From Mycosarcoma maydis (Eukaryota; Basidiomycota; Ustilaginomycetes; Ustilaginales), in contig NC_026496.1 in the NCBI RefSeq assembly GCF_000328475.2, forward strand, positions 496,001-560,000: a stretch of 64,000 bases of DNA, read 5' to 3'. This document shows, piece after piece, positions 11,103 to 21,441 of the stretch; the first letter of the stretch is position 1; each line of letters starts with the position of its first letter. A program made the translations under genes and the position numbers. The notes under the pieces are model-generated. The model saw only the letters and a program-made list of their open reading frames with translations. It had not been told where the DNA came from and did no database searches.

Positions 11103-13947
11103 TCGCCATCATCATCACCACCACCACCACCACCACCACCAGCAGCAGCAGCAGCAGCAGCACAACCACCCGCATCCGCTACCACAGCAGCCGCCAGCCC
11201 TCGCAGCGCAACCAGTCAAACGTCGTCGCTATGCACGTCGCTCTTGCCTCACTTGCCGATCCAAAAAGACACGCTGCGAGCTGCCTGACGAAGCCGTCCC
11301 GTCTTCATACGATCCTTTGCCGGTATCCAAGGCCTGCCATCGATGTCGCGCACTCGACATTCCCTGTGTCGTGTGGGATGGCAATCGCAAACGCAAACCC
11401 CGCATCGATTCTGTCCCCTCCTCATCTGCGCTCTCCTCATCCTCTTCTCCTTCTCAGCCTCGCAATTCTCACCCGCTCGATCGTGCACGCGCCTCGCATG
11501 GCGCGTCTCCTCCTCCCGCCCTTGATCAAGCAGATCCCGGCAATCTCATTGCACGTTCCAGCCATCGCAATGCGTATCCCCACCCTAGCGACCAAAATTG
11601 TTGTCTCGCCAACAATTGGCTGATACCGTCTACCTCGAGCCAGAGTCCTCGACGTTCCAATTTGTACGAACGACCTTGGCATGTTTCCGATGCAGCTCCG
11701 CGCATCCCGCCACCCTATGCTTCTCCTCCGTCCGCAACAAGGCCTTCAACAACAACTACTTCCAGCTCAAATGTCACCTTCCACCGCAGCGCTGCTGCTG
11801 CCGCTTCCGCTGCCACTGACGGCGAATACGACGCTGCGCTCTTCATCAATCCCAAATTTTCAGATAGCATCAAGACAAAGGTGGCAGGAGGCGAGATCCA
11901 CATCCTCAACAATCAATGCATGCACTCGCCCCTAGTAACGCTCAATCGTTTCATCACCAGGATTCCTTCCTTCTCACGTCTGATACGTCCCGAGATGGAC
12001 CGCTCCTTCAACGGTCAGCTCTCTAGTCTGCTCACAGATGAAAACATCGGCGCGCTCGAGTCTCATCTGCCACGACTACGCATGTGGCATCCGCATGTAT
12101 CTGACCTCGAATCGCTCCGCACCGCTTTCCACCACCGACCGAATCCTTCGACCTCACTCCTCCTCGCCACAATCTGCCTTGTCGCCTCCAACATTGCAGG
12201 CAAGCGTCATCTGGCAAAGCACTTCGCCGTCCACATTGATCGCATCGGCCTGCACGTGCTAATCTCGGCACCCAAAGAGCTCCACGCCGCCCAAGCCTTT
12301 GAGCTGCTCCTCTCTCACGCGCCGTCGCTCATCGGCGCCAGCGTTGATCCTTCGGGCGCAGCACACAACGACTCGGCCGTCTTTGGCGAATCACTCCACT
12401 CGAGTGCCATCGCCATCGCCGAAGCCATCGGCCTAGACCTCGTCATGTCGCAAGCCTTGCAAGATGGCTTTCACCCTGCCGACCATGATGACAACAGTCC
12501 CCAGCGACTGGACAAGCTTCGCTCTTACCTCGGCCGCTTCTCGCTCTGGTCCAGCCTTTCCATGTGGCGCGCCAAATTCCTTTTCCTCAACTCCGTCGTA
12601 CGTCCAGCCGACTTTTCGCGCCTCCGCCGCGATGCAGAGCTAGCCATCTCCCTGGTCGAAACGCTCTCTCGATCCGATCCACAGCACGCTGTGCCATCCA
12701 AGGACGAAGTGCTCTTCCGAGCTGGTGTGCTTGCTCTGGCTTATCGCGCCATCCAGGTCGCTGACTTTCACTTGCGCCTCTCACAGCTCGAGACACTTTG
12801 GAACAGTCGACCGCTCTTTTCGGACCTGGAGGTCCGACGCGAGGTCAGCAGCCGTGTCGACGATAATCTCAAGTTCCTCGCACACTTCAAGAACACCAAG
12901 CGCCGCAAGTTGTGGGCCATGGCCAATCTGGCCGAGCTCAAGTTTCTCGATCGCTGGATTGATCTCGAGTTTGAGTCCGACAGGGTCTATCTCTTCCAGC
13001 TCTACATGCGCATGGTGCTGCCCATCAACAAGGCTGCTGCCACTGTGGTCGATGTCTCGCACTCGATCGACCGAGATGTTGGCCTGTTCTGTTTCCTCTT
13101 TAATGTCGGAGAGCGCAGCTACCTGAACGACGAGAGGGTGCTTGCCGGTTTTGCCGCTACTCCACAGTTTCCAGGCGAAAGTTTCGAGCAGATAGGGCTG
13201 CCGCTTCTTTTGACGTGCGGATACATCCTTCACATCAGTATCTGTATCATGGAGGGTGTCAATTTTGTCTACTATGGCACGCACGACTCGGCCATGCGCG
13301 AGGACATGTTTGCACTCCTGTTGCGTAGGCTCGCAGAGCGAATTTGTCCGCCTGGGCAAATAGAAAGCGAAAGTCTGGAGAAGCTCGTTTCCAGCATGCT
13401 GGTACAGATGGCTCGGCGCCTCGAAGAGTGGGAGTTCTATAAAGTCACCCAGAGCCCTCAGCAGCGTACATCCACATCGACCTCGCAACTGCCCTACGCA
13501 GTCTCTAGCAACAATGACCACCAGCGTCCCAGCGGTCCGCCGGCGTCGGCATCGGCATCGGAGCGCCAACCGCCAAGCCTCGCAGACAACTGTACGCGGC
13601 AAGGCCAAGCGACCCCTGTGGCCGACGTGGGTGCAGTACGCGGAGACATGCCGTCGATGGGCTGGCAAGACGCATCGGACTCTGGCGAGTCCCCGGCGTG
13701 TAAGCAAGGGCGCAACCATCTTACGCATGCGCTGCCGACTCCAGCCCACGCCGATATTTCAGTCGTGATGTCTGATAGTGCCGACGCAAAGGCTTACGCT
13801 GCAACGTCATCTAGCGCCAATGCAGATGCGCTGCTGCCTTGCTCTGATGTTTGGTCACCGGACAACATGGCGCGCATCATGGACGAAATCCTCTCATGGA
13901 ACATCATGCCAGACGCGCACTCTGCAAACGGTAATGGAGCGAGCTGA
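10981..13947 (+). CDS. Zn2Cys6 fungal transcription factor (paralogue of the one at 53006)
   Basis: A nuclear DNA-binding regulator by family. The frame is open from a TTG at 10933. The ATG candidates are 10981 (used, 988 residues), 11035 and 11068, the last with a strong Kozak context. Poly-His and poly-Gln runs precede the Zn cluster, whose six cysteines are residues 89, 92, 99, 119, 122 and 129. The spacing is CX2CX6CX19CX2CX6C, with an unusually long middle loop. Basic residues flank it (KRRRYARRSC, NRKRKP). The central part, about 300-800, resembles a fungal regulatory region (SLLLATICLVASN, LISAPKELHAAQAFELLLSH). It shares these blocks with the gene at 53006, so the two are paralogues. 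Target genes and ligand cannot be read from sequence. The C-terminal 150 residues look disordered. Confidence 0.92.
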   Translation: MMARYQIAHSSLGSSPVPMRLSASQSSLAMATPELEIAGNNRHHHHHHHHHHHQQQQQQQHNHPHPLPQQPPALAAQPVKRRRYARRSCLTCRSKKTRCELPDEAVPSSYDPLPVSKACHRCRALDIPCVVWDGNRKRKPRIDSVPSSSALSSSSSPSQPRNSHPLDRARASHGASPPPALDQADPGNLIARSSHRNAYPHPSDQNCCLANNWLIPSTSSQSPRRSNLYERPWHVSDAAPRIPPPYASPPSATRPSTTTTSSSNVTFHRSAAAAASAATDGEYDAALFINPKFSDSIKTKVAGGEIHILNNQCMHSPLVTLNRFITRIPSFSRLIRPEMDRSFNGQLSSLLTDENIGALESHLPRLRMWHPHVSDLESLRTAFHHRPNPSTSLLLATICLVASNIAGKRHLAKHFAVHIDRIGLHVLISAPKELHAAQAFELLLSHAPSLIGASVDPSGAAHNDSAVFGESLHSSAIAIAEAIGLDLVMSQALQDGFHPADHDDNSPQRLDKLRSYLGRFSLWSSLSMWRAKFLFLNSVVRPADFSRLRRDAELAISLVETLSRSDPQHAVPSKDEVLFRAGVLALAYRAIQVADFHLRLSQLETLWNSRPLFSDLEVRREVSSRVDDNLKFLAHFKNTKRRKLWAMANLAELKFLDRWIDLEFESDRVYLFQLYMRMVLPINKAAATVVDVSHSIDRDVGLFCFLFNVGERSYLNDERVLAGFAATPQFPGESFEQIGLPLLLTCGYILHISICIMEGVNFVYYGTHDSAMREDMFALLLRRLAERICPPGQIESESLEKLVSSMLVQMARRLEEWEFYKVTQSPQQRTSTSTSQLPYAVSSNNDHQRPSGPPASASASERQPPSLADNCTRQGQATPVADVGAVRGDMPSMGWQDASDSGESPACKQGRNHLTHALPTPAHADISVVMSDSADAKAYAATSSSANADALLPCSDVWSPDNMARIMDEILSWNIMPDAHSANGNGAS

Positions 13948-16539
13948 TTCGAGTCAGCATTTGCCGACATGCTCGTCAGTAGCTCAGGCACTGGTTCCGT
14001 CAACGCCCAAGGCTCGAACCAAGCGGCTGTTATGCCCTCGGCTCAGCCATTGGCGTTGAATATTGACACTGGCCCACCTTGGAGCGCCTTATCGCAGCAC
14101 TCTCAGCCGTCGTTTTACAAGTGCCGCATTGGCCCGATGAATTCAAACCGAGTATGTCGTCATGGTAAAGCACCAAGCAGGATGAGGAAGCATGACAGTT
14201 CCGAGTGGTGTGACTATCAGCCTAATTTTCATTTCAGCAGACCGTCGGGGCGAGTGAGGCGCAGATCGGGAGCTGGTGCCAACACGGTAGATTCACGATT
14301 GTGCGTTGATGTTCTACGGCGAGGTGCCTACATGAACTTGATTCAGTTGCGTCTTGCTCACCACTCGGATCGCCAAGTGTTGTGCTGCATCTACTCGGCG
14401 GTCGCATTCAGAATACAGAGCATGCTTTGCGCTTCGTAAGCGCTCTTGCTAGGGGTGAAAGGAGTGGAACAAGCCAAGGCTGTTTCAGTAGCCACATTCG
14501 ATTAGACAACGTTTGGGACCTTGAAAGGGTCTGAAACAGCGATTAATGTGGGAATCTTACAACCACCTTATGCAGCCCATCATGAGTCGACTCGTGACTT
14601 TACTGATTCACGATTCGTGATTGGACGGAGGACGATCGACACACACGCACACTCTCTCTCTCTCTCTCTTGCTGTCTTGATGTTCAGAACCTTGGCGGAA
14701 ATTTATGATGGGAAAAATGTGAATCAAAATCACGAATGGCAAGCCTAATTTTGACTGGCTCATCAACTTTGATCGAGATCCTCCACACAACGCTATTTTG
14801 GTCAACCAAAGTGAACGATCACGGATGTTTTTCGTGATTCACGATTGCTAGCTGATTCTGTGCTTCTGTGGTTGTCTGGCCGGGCAAAATGTGAATTTGA
14901 TCTGCGAGTCACAGAGTGCACCTCGTGTCTTTCTCTCACTGCTCGGTGTAACTGCATGGTCGGAGTTTCATTCTTCTGGAAAACCGAGCGAGGCCATCAC
15001 AACAAATCAAAACACCGACCGAAAACCACAAGAAAAACAGTCAATAACGGGATGTGTGTCATACCCTCTTTCGCTTGATCAGTCATGAATTGTGTCGCTT
15101 ATCACTGCTATCACACAGAGGTAAACAAAGGCGCTGAGAGAACGCATGGTGTTGATCATCAACTCAAGCGACCAAATCGAGCGAAAGAGAGGAGCGGCAG
15201 AGTGACAGCACATCACTCGACAACGCCCTGACGCCCAAGCATAGAAATACGACAACCACAAACGACGAAGCATACCTAGCGCGGCCAGCAGAGCAAATTG
15301 AATTTTGACTGCTGCCAGCTGTCAAACAAGGGAGGCGCGATCAAACTGGATGCGGCACATTTCGACAAGGTCTATGTGCTACTCACGACCAAGTTAGTCA
15401 CTTACGTGCTTGTGCTATACTCGGCGACTGTCCTGTTCTGAACTCGTCCACGGTCGAGTTGCTCTCGAAGATCCCTAGTGGCTTTCAAGGTCCGCAGACT
15501 TGTCTTGCTGTCCGACTTTTCGCTCGTTGCTATTCCATGAACGTTGATCACGCTGCATACAGAACATCAGCACGCGGAAATTAGTCTTGGTGATAGCGAC
15601 ATGAAAGCAAGCGCTGTTCGGCTGACAATCGGCGTCCTGCGTCGGTGACACCGCAAGCATCGTTCGTCGCCCGAGACTGTGCCCTGTTTTGGGATCTAAT
15701 GACATGACAATCACAAATGAATCATACACTGCGACATGAGACGTTTGATTTAGTCGCCATGATCGATAATTGCCAATAGCAACACTACACCTGAAGCGTT
15801 TCTCACCAAGGACTAGTCTGAGTCTCAAGCTTGAGCTTAAGCATTTCAATCAGCCATAAGCGATGTCTGACCTGGCCGCACCCTCAATAAGTACCCCCAT
15901 TGTTCGTTCCCCATCCTCCTTAATCTCCCTATTTCCTTTGCTTCCCTTGCGCTCCCGGTGTGGCTGGTCCGTTTCGATCCAAGCGTTGTGTTGTTGGTGG
16001 CGTACCAAAGGTTTCAGTCTCCGACGTTGTTCGATCCGACTTATCGGTCACCTCTCTGCTTCGGTCGTACCTACAGTGTTGCGCTTGACCTTGGTCTCGC
16101 ACGTCGAATCAAAACAGCAAGGCAGACGGCGAAAGCACTATCCCCCGATTGACGCTGAGCTGGTATCCAACAGCTCGGCCTCTGCAAACTGTTACTTGCT
16201 CCTTCGTAACTGTCCTAGAGACGTACATTGTTTCACATAGACAACTGAGCGCTGGCGCTAATCTGCAGCAGGTCTGCAGTGGATTGTCGGAGATTTGTCT
16301 ATCGCAGCGCGGTTGTGCTCTCCGTGATATAAGAGGTCAGAAACAATCGTCGACTCTCTCCGATACCGGGTGCGCACTCTGCACATCTTGTTTCAACTTG
16401 ACCGGTCTAAAGTTCCTGCCATTTGCATCCGTCAACCTCGATCTTTCAACTCCGTTCTCCACCTTGGTACCGCGGTTTGACAACGCCGTTCACCACCATT
16501 GACAGCCAGCAACGCTGAGCAAGCGACCTTGCAAGTACA
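13948..16539. other. Intergenic region, 2.6 kb
   Basis: No gene is supportable here. It contains a CA/CT run at about 14641-14669 and scattered heptamer words (14290, 14605, 14820, 14840). The last 400 bp before 16540 are probably the promoter of the secreted DUF1996 gene. Confidence 0.55.
14641..14669. repeat. (CA)n/(CT)n microsatellite
   Basis: A short CA run passes directly into a CT run in an intergenic region. Confidence 0.85.
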
Positions 16540-17877
16540 ATGTTGGCAACTCGCAGATTGGTCTGCTGGACGCTGATCGCCGTGTGGTGTGCACTGTTTG
16601 GCACCAAAGAGGCGTCAGCTACATTGGCAAACCCAGTCATGTGGATCTTGGCGCATCAAAGCCTCAAACAGGCTCGTGTCGACCCTATCGTCACGCCTGG
16701 GGGAGTGTCGTCTCATGTTCACTCGCTTGTTGGCGCGAATGGTGTCAGTGCCGACACCACCACGGCCGAGAGCCTAGAGGCAGCTTCGACCTGCACTACA
16801 GCTGGACTGCACGCCGACATGTCGTCGTACTGGGCACCTTCACTCTACTCGATCAATCCGGATGGCACTTTTACCCCGAGACAGTTGTACTACGTCAATA
16901 CGTACTACCTGATGAGGGGCAATGTCGAAATCAAAGCGTTTCCTAGAAGGACTTCAACTGCTGGCGGGCAGTGCAATGCGCAGAGGACCAGGACCTACGA
17001 AGCAAGCCGACAATACGGCATCGTTTGTTTGCCCTCAACTACGCCGACGGCAGCTCGCAATCAGAGACGATTCCTGCACGAGCTTGTCCCGCAAGGGCTG
17101 CGGCTGCAGGTGACGTTCCCGTCGTGCTGGAATGGCAAGGATCTCGTCTCTGCTGATCACTCTCACGTGGTATACCCACTGGGTGATGACGCAGATCAAG
17201 GTGCATGCCCAGCGTCGCACAGCGTTCGACTGCCAACCTTGTTCTACGAATTCGTCTGGGACGTTACCGGCATCACCAACACCAACAACTCGGAGCTGGT
17301 GCTTTCTAACGGTGATTCGATGGGATACTCTTTCCATGCCGACTTTATTTCCGCCTGGGACGAGACGATTTTGCAGGCAGCCATCGATCAGTGTGGAGGC
17401 AGCTTGTTTAACGATCTGGAATCCTGCCCTCCACTCGCACAGACGCTGGACAGACAAGCTTCGCGTGACTGCACGGCGACCTCAACAGAAGCCATGTCGG
17501 GCACCTTGGCTTCGTTGCCCGGCTGCAACATGGTTTGGAACGGTCCACACGCTGGAATAGGACTGACGGCAGGATGCGACCCGACCAAGGTGGTGATGAA
17601 GCCCGATGGCTACATGGGCAGTTCCAACATCAGCTCGAGCTCGAGCTTGAGCTCTAGCTCTCTTTCGGCGACTTCTTCGACGGCACCAACCACAGAAGCA
17701 ACCAAGAACACGGCAGTAGCGGCAAGTATGACCAAGTCCAAGACTAGAAGGGTAAAGCAAACGCCCAAGGCAACACCTGCTCCCAAGAAGAAACACAAGT
17801 CGACGGCCATAAATAAGAAGAAGCACAGGCGGCCTACCAAGGTGCAGCGAAAGAAGAGGCCGAGAAAGTGCTCTTGA
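16540..17877 (+). CDS. Secreted DUF1996-family protein
   Basis: 445 residues from ATG at 16540. A signal peptide of about 28 residues ends near EASA. The DUF1996 domain follows (about 30-340), with the diagnostic block DPIVTPGGVSSHVHSLVGAN, an MSSYWAPSLY segment and many paired cysteines, as expected of an extracellular protein. The biochemical function of DUF1996 is not established, so none is assigned. After the domain comes a Ser/Thr linker likely to be O-mannosylated. The last 50 residues or so are strongly basic (PAPKKKHKS, KKKHRRPTK, KKRPRKCS). The basic tail could bind acidic cell-wall polymers, which is inference. A GPI signal is not evident because the C-terminus is charged rather than hydrophobic. 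Confidence 0.9.
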   Translation: MLATRRLVCWTLIAVWCALFGTKEASATLANPVMWILAHQSLKQARVDPIVTPGGVSSHVHSLVGANGVSADTTTAESLEAASTCTTAGLHADMSSYWAPSLYSINPDGTFTPRQLYYVNTYYLMRGNVEIKAFPRRTSTAGGQCNAQRTRTYEASRQYGIVCLPSTTPTAARNQRRFLHELVPQGLRLQVTFPSCWNGKDLVSADHSHVVYPLGDDADQGACPASHSVRLPTLFYEFVWDVTGITNTNNSELVLSNGDSMGYSFHADFISAWDETILQAAIDQCGGSLFNDLESCPPLAQTLDRQASRDCTATSTEAMSGTLASLPGCNMVWNGPHAGIGLTAGCDPTKVVMKPDGYMGSSNISSSSSLSSSSLSATSSTAPTTEATKNTAVAASMTKSKTRRVKQTPKATPAPKKKHKSTAINKKKHRRPTKVQRKKRPRKCS

Positions 17878-18470
17878 AGGCTCTCCCATTCGACATGGGC
17901 AGCAGCCATCAGCGTCAGCCATCAGCCATTAGCCATCAGCCACCAGCTGGCACCTGTTTCGAGGTGCTGTAGATAAATATATATATGTTTCCGGCCATGA
18001 ATCTTGCTCAGTTTTGTTACACAATCGTGAGTAGTGTGTGCTTTCACGATTGCATCTTGGGCATGGCTTCGGTGAGCGCCGGCCTTTGGTCAAGCAAGGA
18101 TGGATGTTTTTGTGGCGACATGCTAGTGAGGGGCGAGAGCTGGATGCTTCCAATGCGAGCGTGTTTTTGGCACGCTCATCATGCGATTCGTGGACGAGTC
18201 ATGAGGTGTCAAGCACAGACTTTGCTTGGCGTTTGCTCGGCGTTGCGCGGGTAATTACGGAACGCTGTGGCAGCTTCAGGGTCCACGAACCGATGTGCCA
18301 GAGAGGCGCACGCGTGAGGCCGAATCGTAAATCGTAAGTCGTGAGTTTGCAAATCCATCCAATATCAGTACACTGATTGATTTCAGGCGAAAATTACAAA
18401 CACAAACAGTGAATCGAACGTGCAAACACCACACACGCACGACGGCTGCTGGACGGAGGATTTTCAGGGA

Positions 18471-18710
18471 TGAATCACGAATTTACGATACGATTCTTGA
18501 TTCATGACTCGCGACTCGCGACTCACGACTCGTGGTGACTAGTCAAGATTTGCTGAGAAATCGTGGATCCAAGCCAGGTTTTTTAGACAGGGTCCCCGCA
18601 ACACATGGCCGAGGCGGCGTTCACCGTCATGAATCACGAATTTAGCGAAGCACGAAGCACGAATCGTGAATCACGAACCACAAATCTCGAATGAAGCACG
18701 AAGCGTGGAG
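18471..18710. repeat. Mixed heptamer-word cluster
   Basis: Words of the GATTCAC/GTGAATC type stand next to GACTCGC and GACTCAC variants, on both strands. They form two blocks (18471-18535 and 18627-18710), so the GAATC and GACTC subfamilies occur side by side. Confidence 0.75.
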
Positions 18711-18867
18711 CTGGATTTGAAATATGAATAGACGGCAGAGCACATAGGCATTTTTCAATCGGTTTCGGCACCACTCACAACTCATCGACTGTCGCATTCT
18801 TCCTCTCCCTTTCACATCTCCTCTTTCGCCTCACACGGTCACAACCCGACTCAGCCGAGCATCGCCA

Positions 18868-18930
18868 TCCGTCACTGTCGCCATCGCCATTTCCATTTCC
18901 ATTGCCATCGCCATCGCCATTGCCGTCTTG
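18868..18930. repeat. Hexanucleotide CCATCG/CCATTT tract
   Basis: An imperfect array of CCAT-containing hexamers upstream of the NRAMP gene. A similar CCATCG tract lies at about 10845-10872. Confidence 0.75.
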
Positions 18931-19062
18931 TAGACGGTTGCAGTCTCGCGCGCTTCTTGGCATTGTCCTGTTTCGTCTGCACATATATTCATATATAAAT
19001 TTATATATGACCATGTCGATGCGGATACACTCGCTCTCATAGCCCTTCTTCCTAAACACAGC

Positions 19063-21169
19063 ATGTCTTCGTCGACGATCCCATTGCGTTCAGCGATGGC
19101 ACTACCAGCACCTCGGCCATCGACCTTCAACGAGCGAATGGCTGCTCGTTGGGCTACCATTCTCCGAGTCCTCCATCGGCACCTCTACTTTCTCGGCCCC
19201 GGCATCGTCGCTTCTGTCGCCTATGCTGACCCGGGCAACTGGGCCACCGACTTGCAGGCAGGCTCCGAATTTGGGTATTCGCTTCTCTTCATCGTCCTGC
19301 TCACCGGTTGCTTCGCCGTCTTTATTCAAATCCTCTCTTGCCGCGTCGGTGTGGTTACCAACGCCGACCTGGCACGACAATGCCGTATGCTCATTCTCAA
19401 AGAGGATCGGCTCGGCAATCCTACGCAGCGCCACGTCTCGCGCCCCAGATTGCGCCGATGGGCGCTCCTCTATCCACTCTATGTCATCGCTGAGGGTGCC
19501 ATCGTGGCCACAGAGCTCGCAGAGTTGACCGGATCTGCCATCGCTCTCAATCTCCTCTTTCCGGCATTGCCACTGTGGGCGGGTATCTTGATCACCTCGG
19601 TCGATGTTATCATCATCCTCTTCATCTACAAGCCGCCACCCAACGGAAGCTTTCGGCTGCTGGAAGCTCTCATCGCCGCGCTCGTCTTTACCGTCTTGGC
19701 TTGCTTCATCGTCCTGCTCGTCAGAATCAAGCCTCACTGGCCCGACGTGTTTCATGGCTATCTGCCTTCGCATCACGTAGTGCAGAGCGGTGCACTCTAT
19801 GTCAGCGTCGGTATCTTGGGCGCTACTGTCATGCCCCATGCTATCATCCTCGGCTCTCACTTTGCTTCTATCGACCGACTTCCTAGCCTCGACCCGCCCT
19901 GCGCCAGTGACGACGTCCAACATTGCGCAGACCAGTCCCGGTGGCAGCTCATCAGCTCCTCCTTTTCTCGCCTCGTACGCCCGAAATCAGAGACAAAGAC
20001 CGAAGTGCTCCGACTTACGCGCGTCGTACGCTCGCTCATATCGCATCGCACCGGCACGGACGACATTGAAACCGACTCGATGCGGCAGAGACGACGTGAG
20101 CGTTACAAAGCCGAGGACTTGCCACCACGGACGCTCGACAACATCCGGATTCACATCAAGCACGCTTCTGTAGATATTGGCATGTCGCTTGTCAGCTTTG
20201 CCATTGTAATCAACAGCGCGATCCTCATCGTCGCAGCAGCAGCCTTCTACTACACCGATAATGGTACCGGTACCGGTACTGCCACGGGTCAGGTGGTGGT
20301 AGCTAGCCTGTACGACGCTTTCTACCTGCTCAAGGATCGTCTTGGTAGTCTTGCAGCCGTCTTGTTTGCCGTTGCGCTGCTAGCGGCTGGACAGAGCGCG
20401 AGTATCACTGTGACGTTGGCCGGACAGTTGGTGAGCGAAGGGTTTATCAATTGGCGCACCGATCCGTTTTTGCGTAGGATCGTGACGAGGTTGGTGGCAA
20501 TCGTGCCGAGTTTGACCGTCTCGCTAGCGGTGGGTAAGGACGGTCTGGATGAAATGCTCGTGGCTAGTCAGGTGGCTCTGAGTATTGAGCTTCCGTTTGT
20601 GCTGCTGCCTTTGATCTTGGTCACAGGTAGCAAGACAAGGATGACGGCACAAGTGGCGACCGAGCGGCGCGATGCCTGCTCGGTGAGATCCAGTGTTGAG
20701 CTTGATGCACCAAGCGTCGAAGCGAACGACCAAGCAAGCGCGCAGGCTACTGCATGCACGGCCCAACATGGACGCCAGCTCGAGAGGAATGACAGCACGC
20801 GTGCTTCGCTCGGCGTCATCGAAAGCTTGCCCCGAGAGCAAGACGCGCCAGCACCGGATCAGGACAACAAGGAGTCGCAGCCGCAGCAGCCGCAGGCGTC
20901 TGCGTCAACACGCGTTGCCTCACTAGCGGATGCGCTGGATTCGTCCCAAGACAGGTCGCATTGCTTCGCCTCGGCATGGTACGTGCAAGTGGTGGCTTAT
21001 GCGATTTTTGGTGTGGTAAGTATGCTGTAGTGTCGACGCGGCGCGCGTTCGAGGCGTGCACAAAGTGGGCATGGTCGACTGACGCTTAGTTGATTTTTTC
21101 CATCTTGCTCGTGCACAGATCGTGGTCGCAGACGTCTATGTGTTGGTAACCACGTTCATGGATATATGA
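19063..21169 (+). CDS. NRAMP-family divalent metal transporter (Smf-like), two exons
   Basis: A proton-coupled Mn/Fe transporter by family, in the plasma membrane or an internal membrane. Exon 1 is 19063-21015 and exon 2 is 21119-21169, giving 667 residues. The signature DPGN of helix 1 is D56-N59, and the helix 6 motif is MPH at 257-259. Both bind metal in this family. Reading straight through, the frame would stop shortly after the GTAAGT at 21016. Splicing to the CAG at 21118 instead extends the last helix with the hydrophobic end IVVADVYVLVTTFMDI, which supports the intron. A hydrophilic loop of about 120 residues (roughly 530-645) precedes this last helix. The gene converges with the MFS gene, with 272 bp between the ends. 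Confidence 0.93.
21016..21118 (+). other. Intron of the NRAMP gene
   Basis: 103 nt with a GTAAGT donor and a GTGCACAG acceptor, plus a CTGAC branch-like motif near 21079. Removal restores a hydrophobic C-terminal helix in frame. Confidence 0.85.
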
Positions 21170-21441
21170 GTCACTCGAGCCTCCCTGCACACATGTAGTT
21201 TACATGCACGGTGACAGCCAATCACGAGTGTTTCTCACGAATGTCTGCCTGGTACGATCTCAGCGTATCACAATCGCGCATCGCGCGTACACTCGGGACT
21301 CGTATGTGCGGACTCGGACTCACGATTGTTGCACCACATGCGAATAGAGCGCGCCGGAATAGACAGTATATTGGTTTGTGTTCGTGCTTACTGATGCATG
21401 ACTCGATAGAAGCGAGCCAGATTGACGAATGCTACGGAGGT

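Larger units (their letters stand above)
17878..19062. other. Intergenic region, 1.2 kb
   Basis: No gene seen. It is rich in heptamer words of both subfamilies (GAATCAC and GACTCGC/GACTCAC types) at 18320-18345, 18471-18535 and 18627-18710. A CCATCG/CCATTT hexamer tract lies at about 18868-18930. An AT-rich stretch near 18980-19010, just before the NRAMP start, could hold its core promoter. Confidence 0.55.
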
